NCBI RefSeq assembly: GCF_004345365.1
Contig: NZ_SLVF01000019.1
Location: 62,001-126,000, forward strand
DNA: 64,000 bases
Source of the DNA: Kribbella sp. VKM Ac-2568
GTDB taxonomy: Bacteria; Actinomycetota; Actinomycetes; Propionibacteriales; Kribbellaceae
Direction of reading: 5' to 3'
Below are positions 41,054 to 49,478 of this stretch, piece after piece. Both the position numbers and the translations under genes were made by a program. How positions within the stretch are numbered: the first letter of the stretch is position 1; every line of letters starts with the position of its first letter. The notes below the pieces were generated by a model that made no database searches, had not been told where the DNA came from, and was given only the letters and a program-made list of their open reading frames with translations.

Positions 41054-42070
41054 ATGACTTTGTCGCGGGAGTTCCTGACCGGTTTACCGAAGGCCGAACT
41101 GCATGTCCACCACGTCGGATCGGCGTCGCCGCGGATCGTGGCCGAACTGGCCGCGCGGCACCCCGACTCCCCCGTGCCGGCCGACGCGGCCGCGCTGGCG
41201 GAGTACTTCACCTTCACCGACTTCGCGAAGTTCATCGACGTCTACCTGACCGTGGTCGACCTGGTCAGCACCCCGGACGACGTGCGGCTGCTGACCTACG
41301 AGATCGCCCGGGAGATGGCCGCGCAGAACATCCGCTACTCCGAGCTCACGGTGACGCCGTACACGTCGGTCCAGCGGGGGATCGCGCCCGAGGCGTTCTG
41401 CGAGGCGATCGAGGACGCCCGGACCGCCGCGGAGAAGGAACTCGGCGTGACGTTGCGCTGGATCTTCGACATCCCCGGCGAGAGCGGGATCCCCGCCGCG
41501 ATCGAGACCACCCGGATCGCGACCGAGATCCGTCCCGACGGCCTGGTCGCCTTCGGACTCGGCGGCCCGGAGATCGGCGTACCGCGGCCGCAGTTCGCGC
41601 CGTACTTCGATGCCGCACGGGCCGTCGGTCTGCACAGCGTGCCGCACGCGGGTGAGACCACCGGGCCCGAGACGATCTGGGACGCGGTGCGGGCGCTGAA
41701 GGCGGAGCGCATCGGCCACGGCACCTCCGCGATGCAGGACCCGGCGCTGGTCGACTACCTGGGCGAGCACCGGATCCCGCTGGAGGTCAGCCCGACGTCG
41801 AACCTCGCCACCCGCGCCGTCGCGTCGTACGAGGAGCACCCGCTGCGGGCGATGGTCGAGGCGGGACTGGTCGTCACCATCAACTCCGACGACCCGCCGA
41901 TGTTCGGGACCGACCTGGTCAACGAGTACGCCGTCGCCGCCGAACTGCTGGACCTCGACGAAGCCGGCGTGGCCGAGCTCGCCCGGACAGCCGTGCGGGT
42001 GTCCTTCGCCGAGGACTCGGTGAAGACCGCGCTCCTCGCCGAGATCGACGACTACCTCACCAAGGCCTGA
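41054..42070 (+). CDS. add: Adenosine deaminase-family enzyme (possibly aminodeoxyfutalosine deaminase)
   Basis: A 338-residue zinc-dependent amidohydrolase. The metal and catalytic motifs are HVHH (H17, H19), HSVPHAGE, RIGHGTS and NSDDPPMFGTD. Instead of the usual HxHLDGS it has HVHHVGSASPRI, a variant I associate with actinobacterial ADA-like enzymes, some of which deaminate aminodeoxyfutalosine in menaquinone synthesis. It is on the plus strand, opposite its neighbours yrdC and prmC. Family firm; substrate open. Confidence 0.85.
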   Translation: MTLSREFLTGLPKAELHVHHVGSASPRIVAELAARHPDSPVPADAAALAEYFTFTDFAKFIDVYLTVVDLVSTPDDVRLLTYEIAREMAAQNIRYSELTVTPYTSVQRGIAPEAFCEAIEDARTAAEKELGVTLRWIFDIPGESGIPAAIETTRIATEIRPDGLVAFGLGGPEIGVPRPQFAPYFDAARAVGLHSVPHAGETTGPETIWDAVRALKAERIGHGTSAMQDPALVDYLGEHRIPLEVSPTSNLATRAVASYEEHPLRAMVEAGLVVTINSDDPPMFGTDLVNEYAVAAELLDLDEAGVAELARTAVRVSFAEDSVKTALLAEIDDYLTKA

Positions 42071-42230
42071 CGGCACAGCCCGTCGGCGGCGGAGGACCAT
42101 CGACAAGCCGCCGCCCGGCCTGGCTGCGATCGACCAGGCCGGGCTCGCTTGGCTGGACGCGGCGGATCGGAGTGGGTGGGGTGACACGCTCCGCTGTGGC
42201 TGAGTCGGCGCAACGTGGTTCCCTAGTCCG

Positions 42231-43190
42231 GTGGTCGTTCCGCGCAAGGCTCCAGTCGCCACCGCAGCCGTGTTGATGCTGCTGGCAGCGCTGAGCAGTT
42301 GCAGCGACGTGCCGGCGCCCACAGCCCCGGCTCCAGCCGCCCAGCCCACGCCGACGCCGAAGCCGTCCACCACCCCTACTCCGGCAGCGGCCGCTGACGG
42401 CGAACTCCCCCGCGGCGGCGGGCAGATCTTCCCGAAGTACCAACTGGTCGGGTACGTCGGGATGCCGGGTTCACCAGCGCTCGGTCCGCTGGACAGCAAC
42501 CTGGAAGCCAAGGCCGCCAGGCTCGAGAAGCTCTCGAAGTCCTACGCCGCCGGCCGAACCCCGCAGCCGGTGATGGAACTCATCGCCGTGGTCGCGAACG
42601 ACCACCCCGGCAAGGACGGCAAGTACCGCACCCGCATCTCCGACGCCGACATCCAGAACTACCTGACAGTCGCCCGCAAACACCGCATGCTGCTGCTCCT
42701 CGACGTCCAGCCCGGCCGCGCCAAGATCATGGACGAGGTGAAACGCCTCGAACGCTGGCTCGACGAACCCGACGTAGGCCTCGCCTTCGACCCCGAATGG
42801 GCGGTAGGCCCCACCCAGGTCCCCGGCCGCGTCTTCGGCCACACCACCGGCACCGAACTGAACACGATCGCCGCCTACCTCTCCACTTTGGTCACGAAGA
42901 ACAAGCTCCCCGAGAAGGTCTTCGTCTTCCACCAGTTGAGCGTCCGCATCCTCACGAACGAACGCGCCCTCAAACCCCACCCCGGCGTAGTCACCATCAA
43001 GTCCGTCGACGGCATCGGCCACCGAACCGACAAAGAAACCACCTGGCGCAAACTGACCCCCACCCTCCCCCCAGGCACCCACGCCGGCTTCAAACTCTTC
43101 TACCAAGAAGACACCCGCCACGGCCCCCTGATGACCCCCACCCAAGTCCTCTCCCTAAAACCCCGCCCCGAATACGTCCTCTACGAGTAA
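42231..43190 (+). CDS. Conserved lipoprotein of unknown function
   Basis: A 319-residue protein with a signal peptide and lipobox (LAALSSC, Cys about 24), then a Pro/Thr/Ala-rich linker (residues 26-60) and a folded domain from about 70: YVGMPGSPALGPL, LLLLDVQPGRAKIMDEV, GLAFDPEWAV, KVFVFHQLSVRI. The order of strands and an acidic DPEW suggest a TIM-barrel, glycoside-hydrolase-like fold, but no family name is certain. It is anchored outside the membrane. It follows the deaminase by 160 nt. The 3' half has C-rich third positions, unlike its neighbours. Confidence 0.72.
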   Translation: MVVPRKAPVATAAVLMLLAALSSCSDVPAPTAPAPAAQPTPTPKPSTTPTPAAAADGELPRGGGQIFPKYQLVGYVGMPGSPALGPLDSNLEAKAARLEKLSKSYAAGRTPQPVMELIAVVANDHPGKDGKYRTRISDADIQNYLTVARKHRMLLLLDVQPGRAKIMDEVKRLERWLDEPDVGLAFDPEWAVGPTQVPGRVFGHTTGTELNTIAAYLSTLVTKNKLPEKVFVFHQLSVRILTNERALKPHPGVVTIKSVDGIGHRTDKETTWRKLTPTLPPGTHAGFKLFYQEDTRHGPLMTPTQVLSLKPRPEYVLYE

Positions 43191-43224
43191 CCCGGCCGGA
43201 GCAAACGGCCACCTGCACATGCGC

Positions 43225-43246
43225 GCCAGCGAAGGCTTTCGCTGGC
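43225..43246 (+). terminator. Strong hairpin after the lipoprotein gene
   Basis: GCCAGCGAA (43225-43233) and TTCGCTGGC (43238-43246) form a perfect 9-bp stem with a GGCT loop, in the 266-nt gap before the convergent prmC. No T run follows. The rest of the gap shows no gene. Confidence 0.55.
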
Positions 43247-43456
43247 AGGCTGTTCGCCGACTGGCGGCTAGCAAGGCGCCAGCCGGCAAACAACTCGTCA
43301 GCGGGCAGCCGAAGCCGCACCTTGTGCACCGCGTGAGCGCCCAGGGCTTCCGCAGTACAGGAACCACACTGGGGGCTGGGTACGAGAGGGAGCTCGCACG
43401 ACAGGATCGAGGGTAGGCGGGATGGTGTACCGCGTACCTGGGTGACTGGCCGGGGG

Positions 43457-44290
43457 TCAGACTCGGCGGCCGGTGGTGAAGCGGTGGCGGCCGGCCAGGT
43501 CTAGCTGGTCCCGGACCTCAGTGAAAAGCCCCGTAGAGGTGAAGACCGCCGGCGCCGATTCACCCTGGACATCGGCGTGCTCACACCCGAACCACCCACC
43601 AGGCTTCAGCAAACGCCCCGCAGTAGCTGCCACGACCTTGATCTCATCCAGCCCGTCATCACCCGACCACAAGGCCAACGCCGGGTCATGATCCCGCACC
43701 TCGGCGGTGACCGATTCCCAAGCAGTCAAAGGGATGTACGGCGGATTCGAGATCACCGCGTCAACCTTCCCATTCAACTCCGGCAGACACCCATCGATAT
43801 CCCCCTCATGCAATGTCGCCCCCGTCCCCGCCAAATTCCGACGAGCCCAGACACATGCCTCCGGCGACAACTCAACCGCATGCACCGTGCTATCCGGCCG
43901 CTCAGTAGCAACCGCACCGGCAATAGCCCCAGACCCACTGCAAAGATCCACCACCAGCGGCGCCTCAACCCCAACCAGCCGATCGAGAATCCACCCCACA
44001 AGCACCTCAGTCTCAGGTCGCGGCACGAACACCCCAGGCCCGACAGCAAGCTCCCGATACCGAAAGGCCGCAGTACCAGTCAGATGCTGCAAAGGCTCCC
44101 GTTGAGCCCGCCGCCCCACCAGTACTGCGTACTGCGCCTCCTGCTCGGCCGTCGGCTCGACAAGCCCAAGCTGAAGCCGGCTGCTCCCCGTCACATGCGC
44201 AAGCAGCTCAGCCGCGTCGTAGTCGGGTGATGCCACTCCAGCCTCGGCCAACCGAGCCGTGGCCTCCGCCAGCAAGGTACGAGTACTCAC
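43457..44290 (-). CDS. prmC: Release-factor glutamine methyltransferase
   Basis: A 277-residue HemK/PrmC enzyme that methylates the GGQ glutamine of release factors. The N-terminal helical domain (LLAEATARLAEAGVASPDYDA) is followed by the SAM motif VVDLCSGSGAIAGAVA and the catalytic ISNPPYIP. VFVPRPETEVLV is typical. Its GTG start overlaps the prfA stop (GTGA), and prfA encodes its substrate. Confidence 0.94.
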   Translation of the reverse strand: MSTRTLLAEATARLAEAGVASPDYDAAELLAHVTGSSRLQLGLVEPTAEQEAQYAVLVGRRAQREPLQHLTGTAAFRYRELAVGPGVFVPRPETEVLVGWILDRLVGVEAPLVVDLCSGSGAIAGAVATERPDSTVHAVELSPEACVWARRNLAGTGATLHEGDIDGCLPELNGKVDAVISNPPYIPLTAWESVTAEVRDHDPALALWSGDDGLDEIKVVAATAGRLLKPGGWFGCEHADVQGESAPAVFTSTGLFTEVRDQLDLAGRHRFTTGRRV

Positions 44291-45363
44291 TGCGAGTCGA
44301 CAGCCTCGAGACGCGCCGCCAGATCAGCCTCGGTCAGCGCCTGGATCACCGGCGCCAGGTCCCCACCAAGAACCTGGTCCAGGTTGTGCGCCTTGTAGCC
44401 GACCCGGTGGTCCGAGAACCGGTTCTCCGGGAAGTTGTAGGTGCGAACCCGCTCCGACCGGTCCACCGTCCGGATCTGCAGCCGGCGCGCGTCGGATGCC
44501 TCCTGGTCGGCGGCCTCCTGGGCAGCGGCGAGCAGCCGGGAGCGCAGTACGCGCATGGCCTGCTCGCGGTTCTGCAGCTGAGACTTCTCGTTCTGCATCG
44601 AGACGACGATCCCAGTCGGGAGATGCGTGATCCGCACCGCCGAGTCGGTGGTGTTGACGCTCTGCCCGCCCGGCCCGGACGACCGGAACACGTCGATGCG
44701 CAGATCGTTCGGGTCGATCTCGACGTCGACGTCCTCCGCCTCCGGCAGCACCAGCACGCCGGCCGCCGAGGTGTGGATCCGCCCCTGCGACTCGGTCACC
44801 GGCACCCGCTGCACCCGGTGTACGCCGCCTTCGAACTTCAGCTTCGCGTACGGCGCCTCGCCCGGATCTGGAGTCCCCTTGGCCTTCACGGCGACGGTGA
44901 TCGACTTGTAGCCACCGAGATCCGACTCCGCCGAATCCAGTACCTCGGTCTTCCAGTTCTGCGACTCGGCGTACTTCAGGTACATCTTCAGCAGGTCACC
45001 CGCGAACAGCGCGGACTCGTCCCCACCCTCGCCGGCCTTGATCTCGAGGATCGCGTCCTTGTCGTCGCTCGGGTCGCGCGGCACCAGCAGCACCTGCAGC
45101 TTCTCGGCCAGTTCCTCGCGCCGGTGCTCGAGCTTGGTGGCCTCCTCGGCGAAGGACGGGTCCTCGTGCGCGAGCTCGCGGGCCGCCTCGATGTCGTCGG
45201 CGGTCTGCAGCCACTCGTCATAGGTCCGGACCACCGGCGCCAGCGCGGCGTACCGCTTGCCGACCTTGCGCGCGTTGCCCTGGTCGGAATGCAGCTCCGG
45301 ATCCGCCATCCGACGTTCCAGCTCGGCGTACTCCGCCTTCAGCGTCTGCACCGCCTCGAACAT
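44287..45363 (-). CDS. prfA: Peptide chain release factor 1
   Basis: A 358-residue RF1. The catalytic GGQ is in SSGPGGQSVNTTDSAVR and the recognition domain follows the family's coiled N-terminus (MFEAVQTLKAEYAELERR). It terminates translation at UAA and UAG. ATG at 45363 is preferred to a GTG three codons earlier, because GAGGG lies eight bases before it and RF1 normally starts MFEAV. Confidence 0.95.
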   Translation of the reverse strand: MFEAVQTLKAEYAELERRMADPELHSDQGNARKVGKRYAALAPVVRTYDEWLQTADDIEAARELAHEDPSFAEEATKLEHRREELAEKLQVLLVPRDPSDDKDAILEIKAGEGGDESALFAGDLLKMYLKYAESQNWKTEVLDSAESDLGGYKSITVAVKAKGTPDPGEAPYAKLKFEGGVHRVQRVPVTESQGRIHTSAAGVLVLPEAEDVDVEIDPNDLRIDVFRSSGPGGQSVNTTDSAVRITHLPTGIVVSMQNEKSQLQNREQAMRVLRSRLLAAAQEAADQEASDARRLQIRTVDRSERVRTYNFPENRFSDHRVGYKAHNLDQVLGGDLAPVIQALTEADLAARLEAVDSQ

Positions 45364-45421
45364 GCTCCGCACCCTCTCTCTGACCTTGCGACTCGTGAAC
45401 CAGCGAACCCGGACAACGCAA

Positions 45422-45465
45422 CGGCGCCGGTCCCCGAACCCGTGAGGGATCGTGGACCGGCGCCG
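45422..45465 (-). terminator. Hairpin between rpmE and prfA
   Basis: CGGCGCCGGTCC (45422-45433) pairs perfectly with GGACCGGCGCCG (45454-45465), with a 20-nt loop. On the minus strand it follows rpmE and precedes a TTGCGTTGT stretch, so it is a probable terminator separating rpmE from prfA-prmC. Confidence 0.65.
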
Positions 45466-45473
45466 GAAAGTCG

Positions 45474-45680
45474 CTACTTCTTTGCGTACCGCTTCTCGAA
45501 CCGGGCAACCCGGCCACCGGTGTCAAGGATCTTCTGCTTGCCGGTGTAGAACGGGTGGCACTGGGAGCAGACGTCGGCGTGGATCACGCCGTTCTCCGCG
45601 GTCGAGTGCGTCTCGAACGTCGCGCCACAGGTGCAGGTCACCTTGGTCGCCACGTAGTTCGGGTGGATGTCGCTCTTCAT
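45474..45680 (-). CDS. rpmE: Ribosomal protein L31 (zinc-binding form)
   Basis: A 68-residue L31. The zinc ligands CTCG and CSQCHPFYTG show the C+ form rather than the zinc-free paralogue. MKSDIHPNYVATKVTC is typical. GGAG-type SD (GAGGAGATCC) precedes the ATG. It lies between rho and prfA. Confidence 0.95.
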   Translation of the reverse strand: MKSDIHPNYVATKVTCTCGATFETHSTAENGVIHADVCSQCHPFYTGKQKILDTGGRVARFEKRYAKK

Positions 45681-46018
45681 GGATCTCCTCGAGTCAAGGC
45701 GGCCCGGGTCGCCCGCACGTCACGAGCGTGAACCGGAACCAACACACGATTCTGCCATGCGGTACCACAGACTGACGAATCCGGGGGTACGGCGCGGGCT
45801 GTGGTTGGCGCACGTAGGCACGGTTGCTGTGGATCAACCCTCGCGGGGCGGCTGACCGGTCGCGCGCATCTGCGGGTGGGTGCCGGCTGATACTTCAGCC
45901 CGGGAAGCACCACTCGTCACCCCGTGGCGGACGCACACCTGGCTCGCCGTAATGTCCCGCGCCACGGCCTGTTGCTAACCGCCTCCCCGGCCACCGCCTC
46001 CGCCGTACCCGGAAAAGC
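45681..46018. other. 338-bp intergenic region between rho and rpmE
   Basis: No convincing gene or RNA is seen. The rpmE promoter should be in the right-hand part as read on the minus strand. The short frames here are Arg/Pro-rich and lack SDs or known motifs. Confidence 0.5.
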
Positions 46019-46050
46019 AACGGTCCGCCTGGAAATCCAGGCGGACCGTT
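46019..46050 (-). terminator. Rho-independent terminator after rho
   Basis: AACGGTCCGCCTGGA (46019-46033) and TCCAGGCGGACCGTT (46036-46050) form a perfect 15-bp stem. On the minus strand it is followed by GCTTTTCC. It lies 18 nt past the rho stop. Confidence 0.85.
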
Positions 46051-46068
46051 CTACTGCAAGAACCTGCC

Positions 46069-48252
46069 TCAGTTGCCGTCGTCGGTGTTTCGGCCGCTGC
46101 CGGCGCTGGGGGTGGTTTTGTTGACCTGGAGGAGGAACTCGATGTTCGACTTGCTCTCCTTGAGCTTGCCGATCAGGAGTTCCAGGGCGGCCTGGCCGTC
46201 GAGGGCGGAGAGCACCCGGCGGAGCTTCCAGACCACCTGGGTCTCGTCCTTGCTCATCAGGAGTTCCTCGCGGCGGGTACCGGAGGCGACCACGTCGATG
46301 GCCGGGAAGATCCGGCGGTCGGCGAACTCGCGGCGGAGCCTCAGCTCCATGTTGCCGGTGCCCTTGAACTCCTCGAAGATGACCTCGTCCATCTTGGAGC
46401 CGGTCTCGATCAGCGCGGTGGCGAGGATGGTCAGCGAGCCACCGTCCTCGATGTTGCGGGCCGCGCCGAAGAACCGCTTCGGCGGGTACAGCGCCGAGGA
46501 GTCGACACCACCGGACAGGATCCGGCCGCTGGCCGGTGCCGCGATGTTGTACGCCCGGCCCAGGCGGGTGATCGAGTCGAGCAGCACGACCACGTCGTGA
46601 CCCAGCTCGACCAGGCGCTTGGCCCGCTCGATCGCCAGCTCCGCGACCGTGGTGTGGTCGTCGGCCGGCCGGTCGAAGGTGGAGGCGATGACCTCACCCT
46701 TGACCGTGCGCTGCATGTCGGTGACCTCTTCGGGCCGCTCGTCCACCAGCACGACCATCAGGTGTACTTCGGGGTTGTTCGTGGTGATCGCGTTCGCCAG
46801 CGCCTGCAGCACCATCGTCTTACCGGCCTTCGGCGGCGACACGATCAGGCCACGCTGGCCCTTGCCGATCGGGCTGACGATGTCGACGATCCGGGTGGTG
46901 AGGATGTTCGGCTCGGTCTCGAGGCGGAGCCGCTCGGTCGCGTAGAGCGGCGTCAGCTTGTTGAAGTCCTGACGCTGCTTGGCGACCTCGGGGTCCGACC
47001 CGTTGACGGTGTCGATCCGGACGAGCGGGTTGAACTTCTCCTTGCGCTCGCCGTCCGACGGCTGCTTCACCGCGCCGGTGATCGCGTCACCCTTGCGCAG
47101 GCCGTAGCGCTTCACCATCGACAGCGCGACGTACACGTCGTTCGGGCCCGGCAGGTAGCCGCTGGTCCGGACGAAGGCGTAGTTGTCGAGCACGTCGAGG
47201 ATGCCCGCGGCCGGGACCAGGACGTCGTCCTCGCTGATCGTCGGCTCCGGCTCGAAGCGCTCGGTGCGACCGCGGTTGCGGCCACTGTCACGCCCGGTGT
47301 CGCGACCACCCGTGTCGCGGCCACCCCGGTCACGATCGCGGCCCCGGCGGCGACGACGACGGCCCTCGCCCTCCTCGCCACGGTCGCTCTGCCGGTCGCG
47401 GTTGTCGCCACGGTTGTCCCGGCCACCGTCGTTGCGCTGGTCGGCCCGGCCGTCGTTGCGGTTCTGGCCGTCGCGGCCGTCGCGGATCTGACCACCGTCG
47501 GCGCGGTCGCCACGCTGGTTGTCCCGCTGACCATCGCGGTTCTGAGCACCATCGCGGCTCTGAGCACCATCGCGGCTCTGGGCGCCGTCACGGTTCTGGC
47601 CCTCACGGCCGTCCCGGTTCTGAGCGCCGTCACGGTTGTCGCGGTTCTCGGTGCGCTGGTTGTCGCGGCCACGGTTGCGGTCGCGGCTCCCGTCGGCGCG
47701 GCTCTCGTCGGACCGGTCGGCGCGGCTCTCGGCATCACGCTCGGTGCTCTGCTCGGAGGGCTGCTCGGCTGCCTTCTCCGGGACCTGGACGGTCTCGGCC
47801 GGAATAGAGCCGTTCTGCGCCGCGGGCGCTTCGGCGGCCGGAGTGGTGGCGCCGTTCTGCTCGGCCGCCCCGGTCTGTACGGCGGCAGCGCGGGTCCGGC
47901 GGCTGCCGGTGCGCTGCGGGGTCTCCTGAGCGGGAGCCTCGGCGCTCGGAGAGCGCACCTCAGGCTCCGCGGCCGCCTCGTCGAGGGTCGGCTGGCTCGA
48001 ACGCGAGCGCGAACCGCCCGTCGAGCCGCCGCCCGTCTGGGCAGCCTTGATCGCCTCGATCAGCTGGCCCTTGCGCAGAGCGCCGGTGCCCTTGATGCCG
48101 AGCGTCCCGGCGAGCTGCTTGAGCTCGGGGAGCAGCATGCCCTCGAGGCCGCCTCCGGTCTTGCGGCGACGCGTCACGGCGGTAGCCGTCGCGTCGGTGC
48201 CCGGGGCCGACGATGCGTCGGCTCCGTTGGAGGCTTCAACAGTTTCTGTCAC
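46069..48252 (-). CDS. rho: Transcription termination factor Rho with large N-terminal insert
   Basis: A 727-residue Rho (E. coli 419). An N-terminal SAP-like/Rho-N segment (LEGMLLPELKQLAGTLGIKGTGALRKGQLIEAIKAA, in parts) is followed by about 280 residues of disordered sequence, first Ala/Glu-rich and then Arg/Asp/Asn/Gly-rich repeats (AQSRDG, GQNRDG) ending in RRRRRRGRDRDRGG. The core has the RNA-binding GYLPGPNDVYVALSMV, P-loop PPKAGKTMVLQ, VLVDERPEEVTDM and LLDSITRLGRAYN. GTG at 48252 is chosen because GGAAGGACC lies upstream; longer upstream frames lack this. The insert is typical of actinobacteria and probably binds RNA. Confidence 0.95.
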   Translation of the reverse strand: MTETVEASNGADASSAPGTDATATAVTRRRKTGGGLEGMLLPELKQLAGTLGIKGTGALRKGQLIEAIKAAQTGGGSTGGSRSRSSQPTLDEAAAEPEVRSPSAEAPAQETPQRTGSRRTRAAAVQTGAAEQNGATTPAAEAPAAQNGSIPAETVQVPEKAAEQPSEQSTERDAESRADRSDESRADGSRDRNRGRDNQRTENRDNRDGAQNRDGREGQNRDGAQSRDGAQSRDGAQNRDGQRDNQRGDRADGGQIRDGRDGQNRNDGRADQRNDGGRDNRGDNRDRQSDRGEEGEGRRRRRRGRDRDRGGRDTGGRDTGRDSGRNRGRTERFEPEPTISEDDVLVPAAGILDVLDNYAFVRTSGYLPGPNDVYVALSMVKRYGLRKGDAITGAVKQPSDGERKEKFNPLVRIDTVNGSDPEVAKQRQDFNKLTPLYATERLRLETEPNILTTRIVDIVSPIGKGQRGLIVSPPKAGKTMVLQALANAITTNNPEVHLMVVLVDERPEEVTDMQRTVKGEVIASTFDRPADDHTTVAELAIERAKRLVELGHDVVVLLDSITRLGRAYNIAAPASGRILSGGVDSSALYPPKRFFGAARNIEDGGSLTILATALIETGSKMDEVIFEEFKGTGNMELRLRREFADRRIFPAIDVVASGTRREELLMSKDETQVVWKLRRVLSALDGQAALELLIGKLKESKSNIEFLLQVNKTTPSAGSGRNTDDGN

Positions 48253-48589
48253 GTGAGGTCCTTCCCACACGGATGGACGATGTCCAGAAGGCTCATCGCC
48301 CGGAATCATCTCCCGCGACCGACGAAACGGCGACGCGGGCATAAAGTGGCGGCTCTCGCTGAATCTGGGTTCCCCCGGAAATCTCCGGCGCAGGCGGCGC
48401 AAGTCCTTCACTGGGAGACGCCACGTACACCTGGGTGCCGGGAGCAAAGCCCGATTGCGGCGAGAGTTCGCCGATCACCTGGAGGGGATCGGGTGAGTCG
48501 AGACTAGCACCACTGAGGGTCCTTCTGGTGACTCGGTCGGTATAACGCGTGTCCGGAACCGATAATTCCTGGCTCACCCCATCTGCGCC
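48253..48589 (-). promoter_or_regulatory. rho promoter and long 5' leader
   Basis: The 337-nt gap holds two candidate -10 boxes on the minus strand: TTATAC (48545-48540) and TGC-TAGTCT (48506-48501). Either gives a leader of about 240-280 nt. Rho is often autoregulated by early termination in such leaders. A 94-codon frame covers part of it but starts upstream of the promoters and is not accepted as a gene. Confidence 0.45.
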
Positions 48590-49477
48590 TCAGACCGCTC
48601 CGGACCAGACCTGTACGCCGACTGGATCAATGCCCAGGTCGTACCGCGACCAGCCGTCGGGGGGCTCCGGCGCGGACGCCGCAGAGGTCCCACCTGGGCC
48701 GCCCAGCACGAGCACCGTCGGACCGGCGCCGCTGATGACCGCCGGCAGGCCACTCCCCCGCAACTTCTGGACGAGGGCGAGACTCTCCGGCATGGCCGGC
48801 TCCCGGTATTCCTGGTGCAGCCGATCCTCGGTCGCCGTCATCAGCAGATCGGGCCGATTCGTCAACGCAGCCACGAGCAACGCCGACTTCCCGGCGTTGG
48901 CCGCCGCGTCACCATGCGGTACTACGTGGGGCAGCAGCCCGCGCGCCGCCTTCGTCAGAACTCGCGTCTGCGGCACGTATGCCACGGCCGACAATCCTTC
49001 GACCGGCTCCAACCGCACAGCCCGCCCGGCATCCCCCTCGGTCCACGCGATGGTGAAACCACCGAGTGCACTGGCCGCCACATTGTCCGGGTGTCCCTCG
49101 AGCTGATGGGCGAGCGACACCACCTGGTCGCGGTCGAGCGGCGTACCGGTCAGTCCGTAGGCGGCGGCCAGGCCTCCGACGATCGCGGCCGAGGAGGATC
49201 CCAGGCCGCGGCCGTGCGGAATGCGGTTCTCGCAGCGCAAGGTGAACCCCGGCACCGCAGCGCCGAGCGACACCAGCCCGGCGCGGATGGCGCGGACCAC
49301 CAGGTGCGACTCGTCCAGCGCCACCTCACCCTCCCCCGGCCCGACAACCTCCACGGTGACGCCGGAACCACCCGGGGTCACCGTCAGTTCGTCGTACAGG
49401 GTCAGGGCGAGGCCGAAGGCGTCGAAGCCGGGGCCGAGATTCGCGCTGGTCGCCGGGACGCGGACCCGGACGGTCAT
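48590..49477 (-). CDS. thrB: Homoserine kinase
   Basis: A 295-residue GHMP kinase that phosphorylates homoserine. The ATP motif is IPHGRGLGSSSAAIVGG, with VRVPATSANLGPGFDAFG at the start and GLPAVISGAGPTVLVLG near the end. It lies one base after thrC and is last in the argS-lysA-hom-thrC-thrB cluster. Confidence 0.95.
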   Translation of the reverse strand: MTVRVRVPATSANLGPGFDAFGLALTLYDELTVTPGGSGVTVEVVGPGEGEVALDESHLVVRAIRAGLVSLGAAVPGFTLRCENRIPHGRGLGSSSAAIVGGLAAAYGLTGTPLDRDQVVSLAHQLEGHPDNVAASALGGFTIAWTEGDAGRAVRLEPVEGLSAVAYVPQTRVLTKAARGLLPHVVPHGDAAANAGKSALLVAALTNRPDLLMTATEDRLHQEYREPAMPESLALVQKLRGSGLPAVISGAGPTVLVLGGPGGTSAASAPEPPDGWSRYDLGIDPVGVQVWSGAV

Positions 49478-49478
49478 T

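Noticed and set aside
43577..44230. 217-codon frame opposite prmC
   Set aside because: Pro/Arg-rich shadow of a confident gene.
48253..48447. Longer rho N-terminus
   Set aside because: GTG at 48252 has a good SD and matches other Rho proteins.
48293..48577. 94-codon frame upstream of rho
   Set aside because: It starts upstream of both candidate rho promoters, covers the leader and has no recognisable motif.
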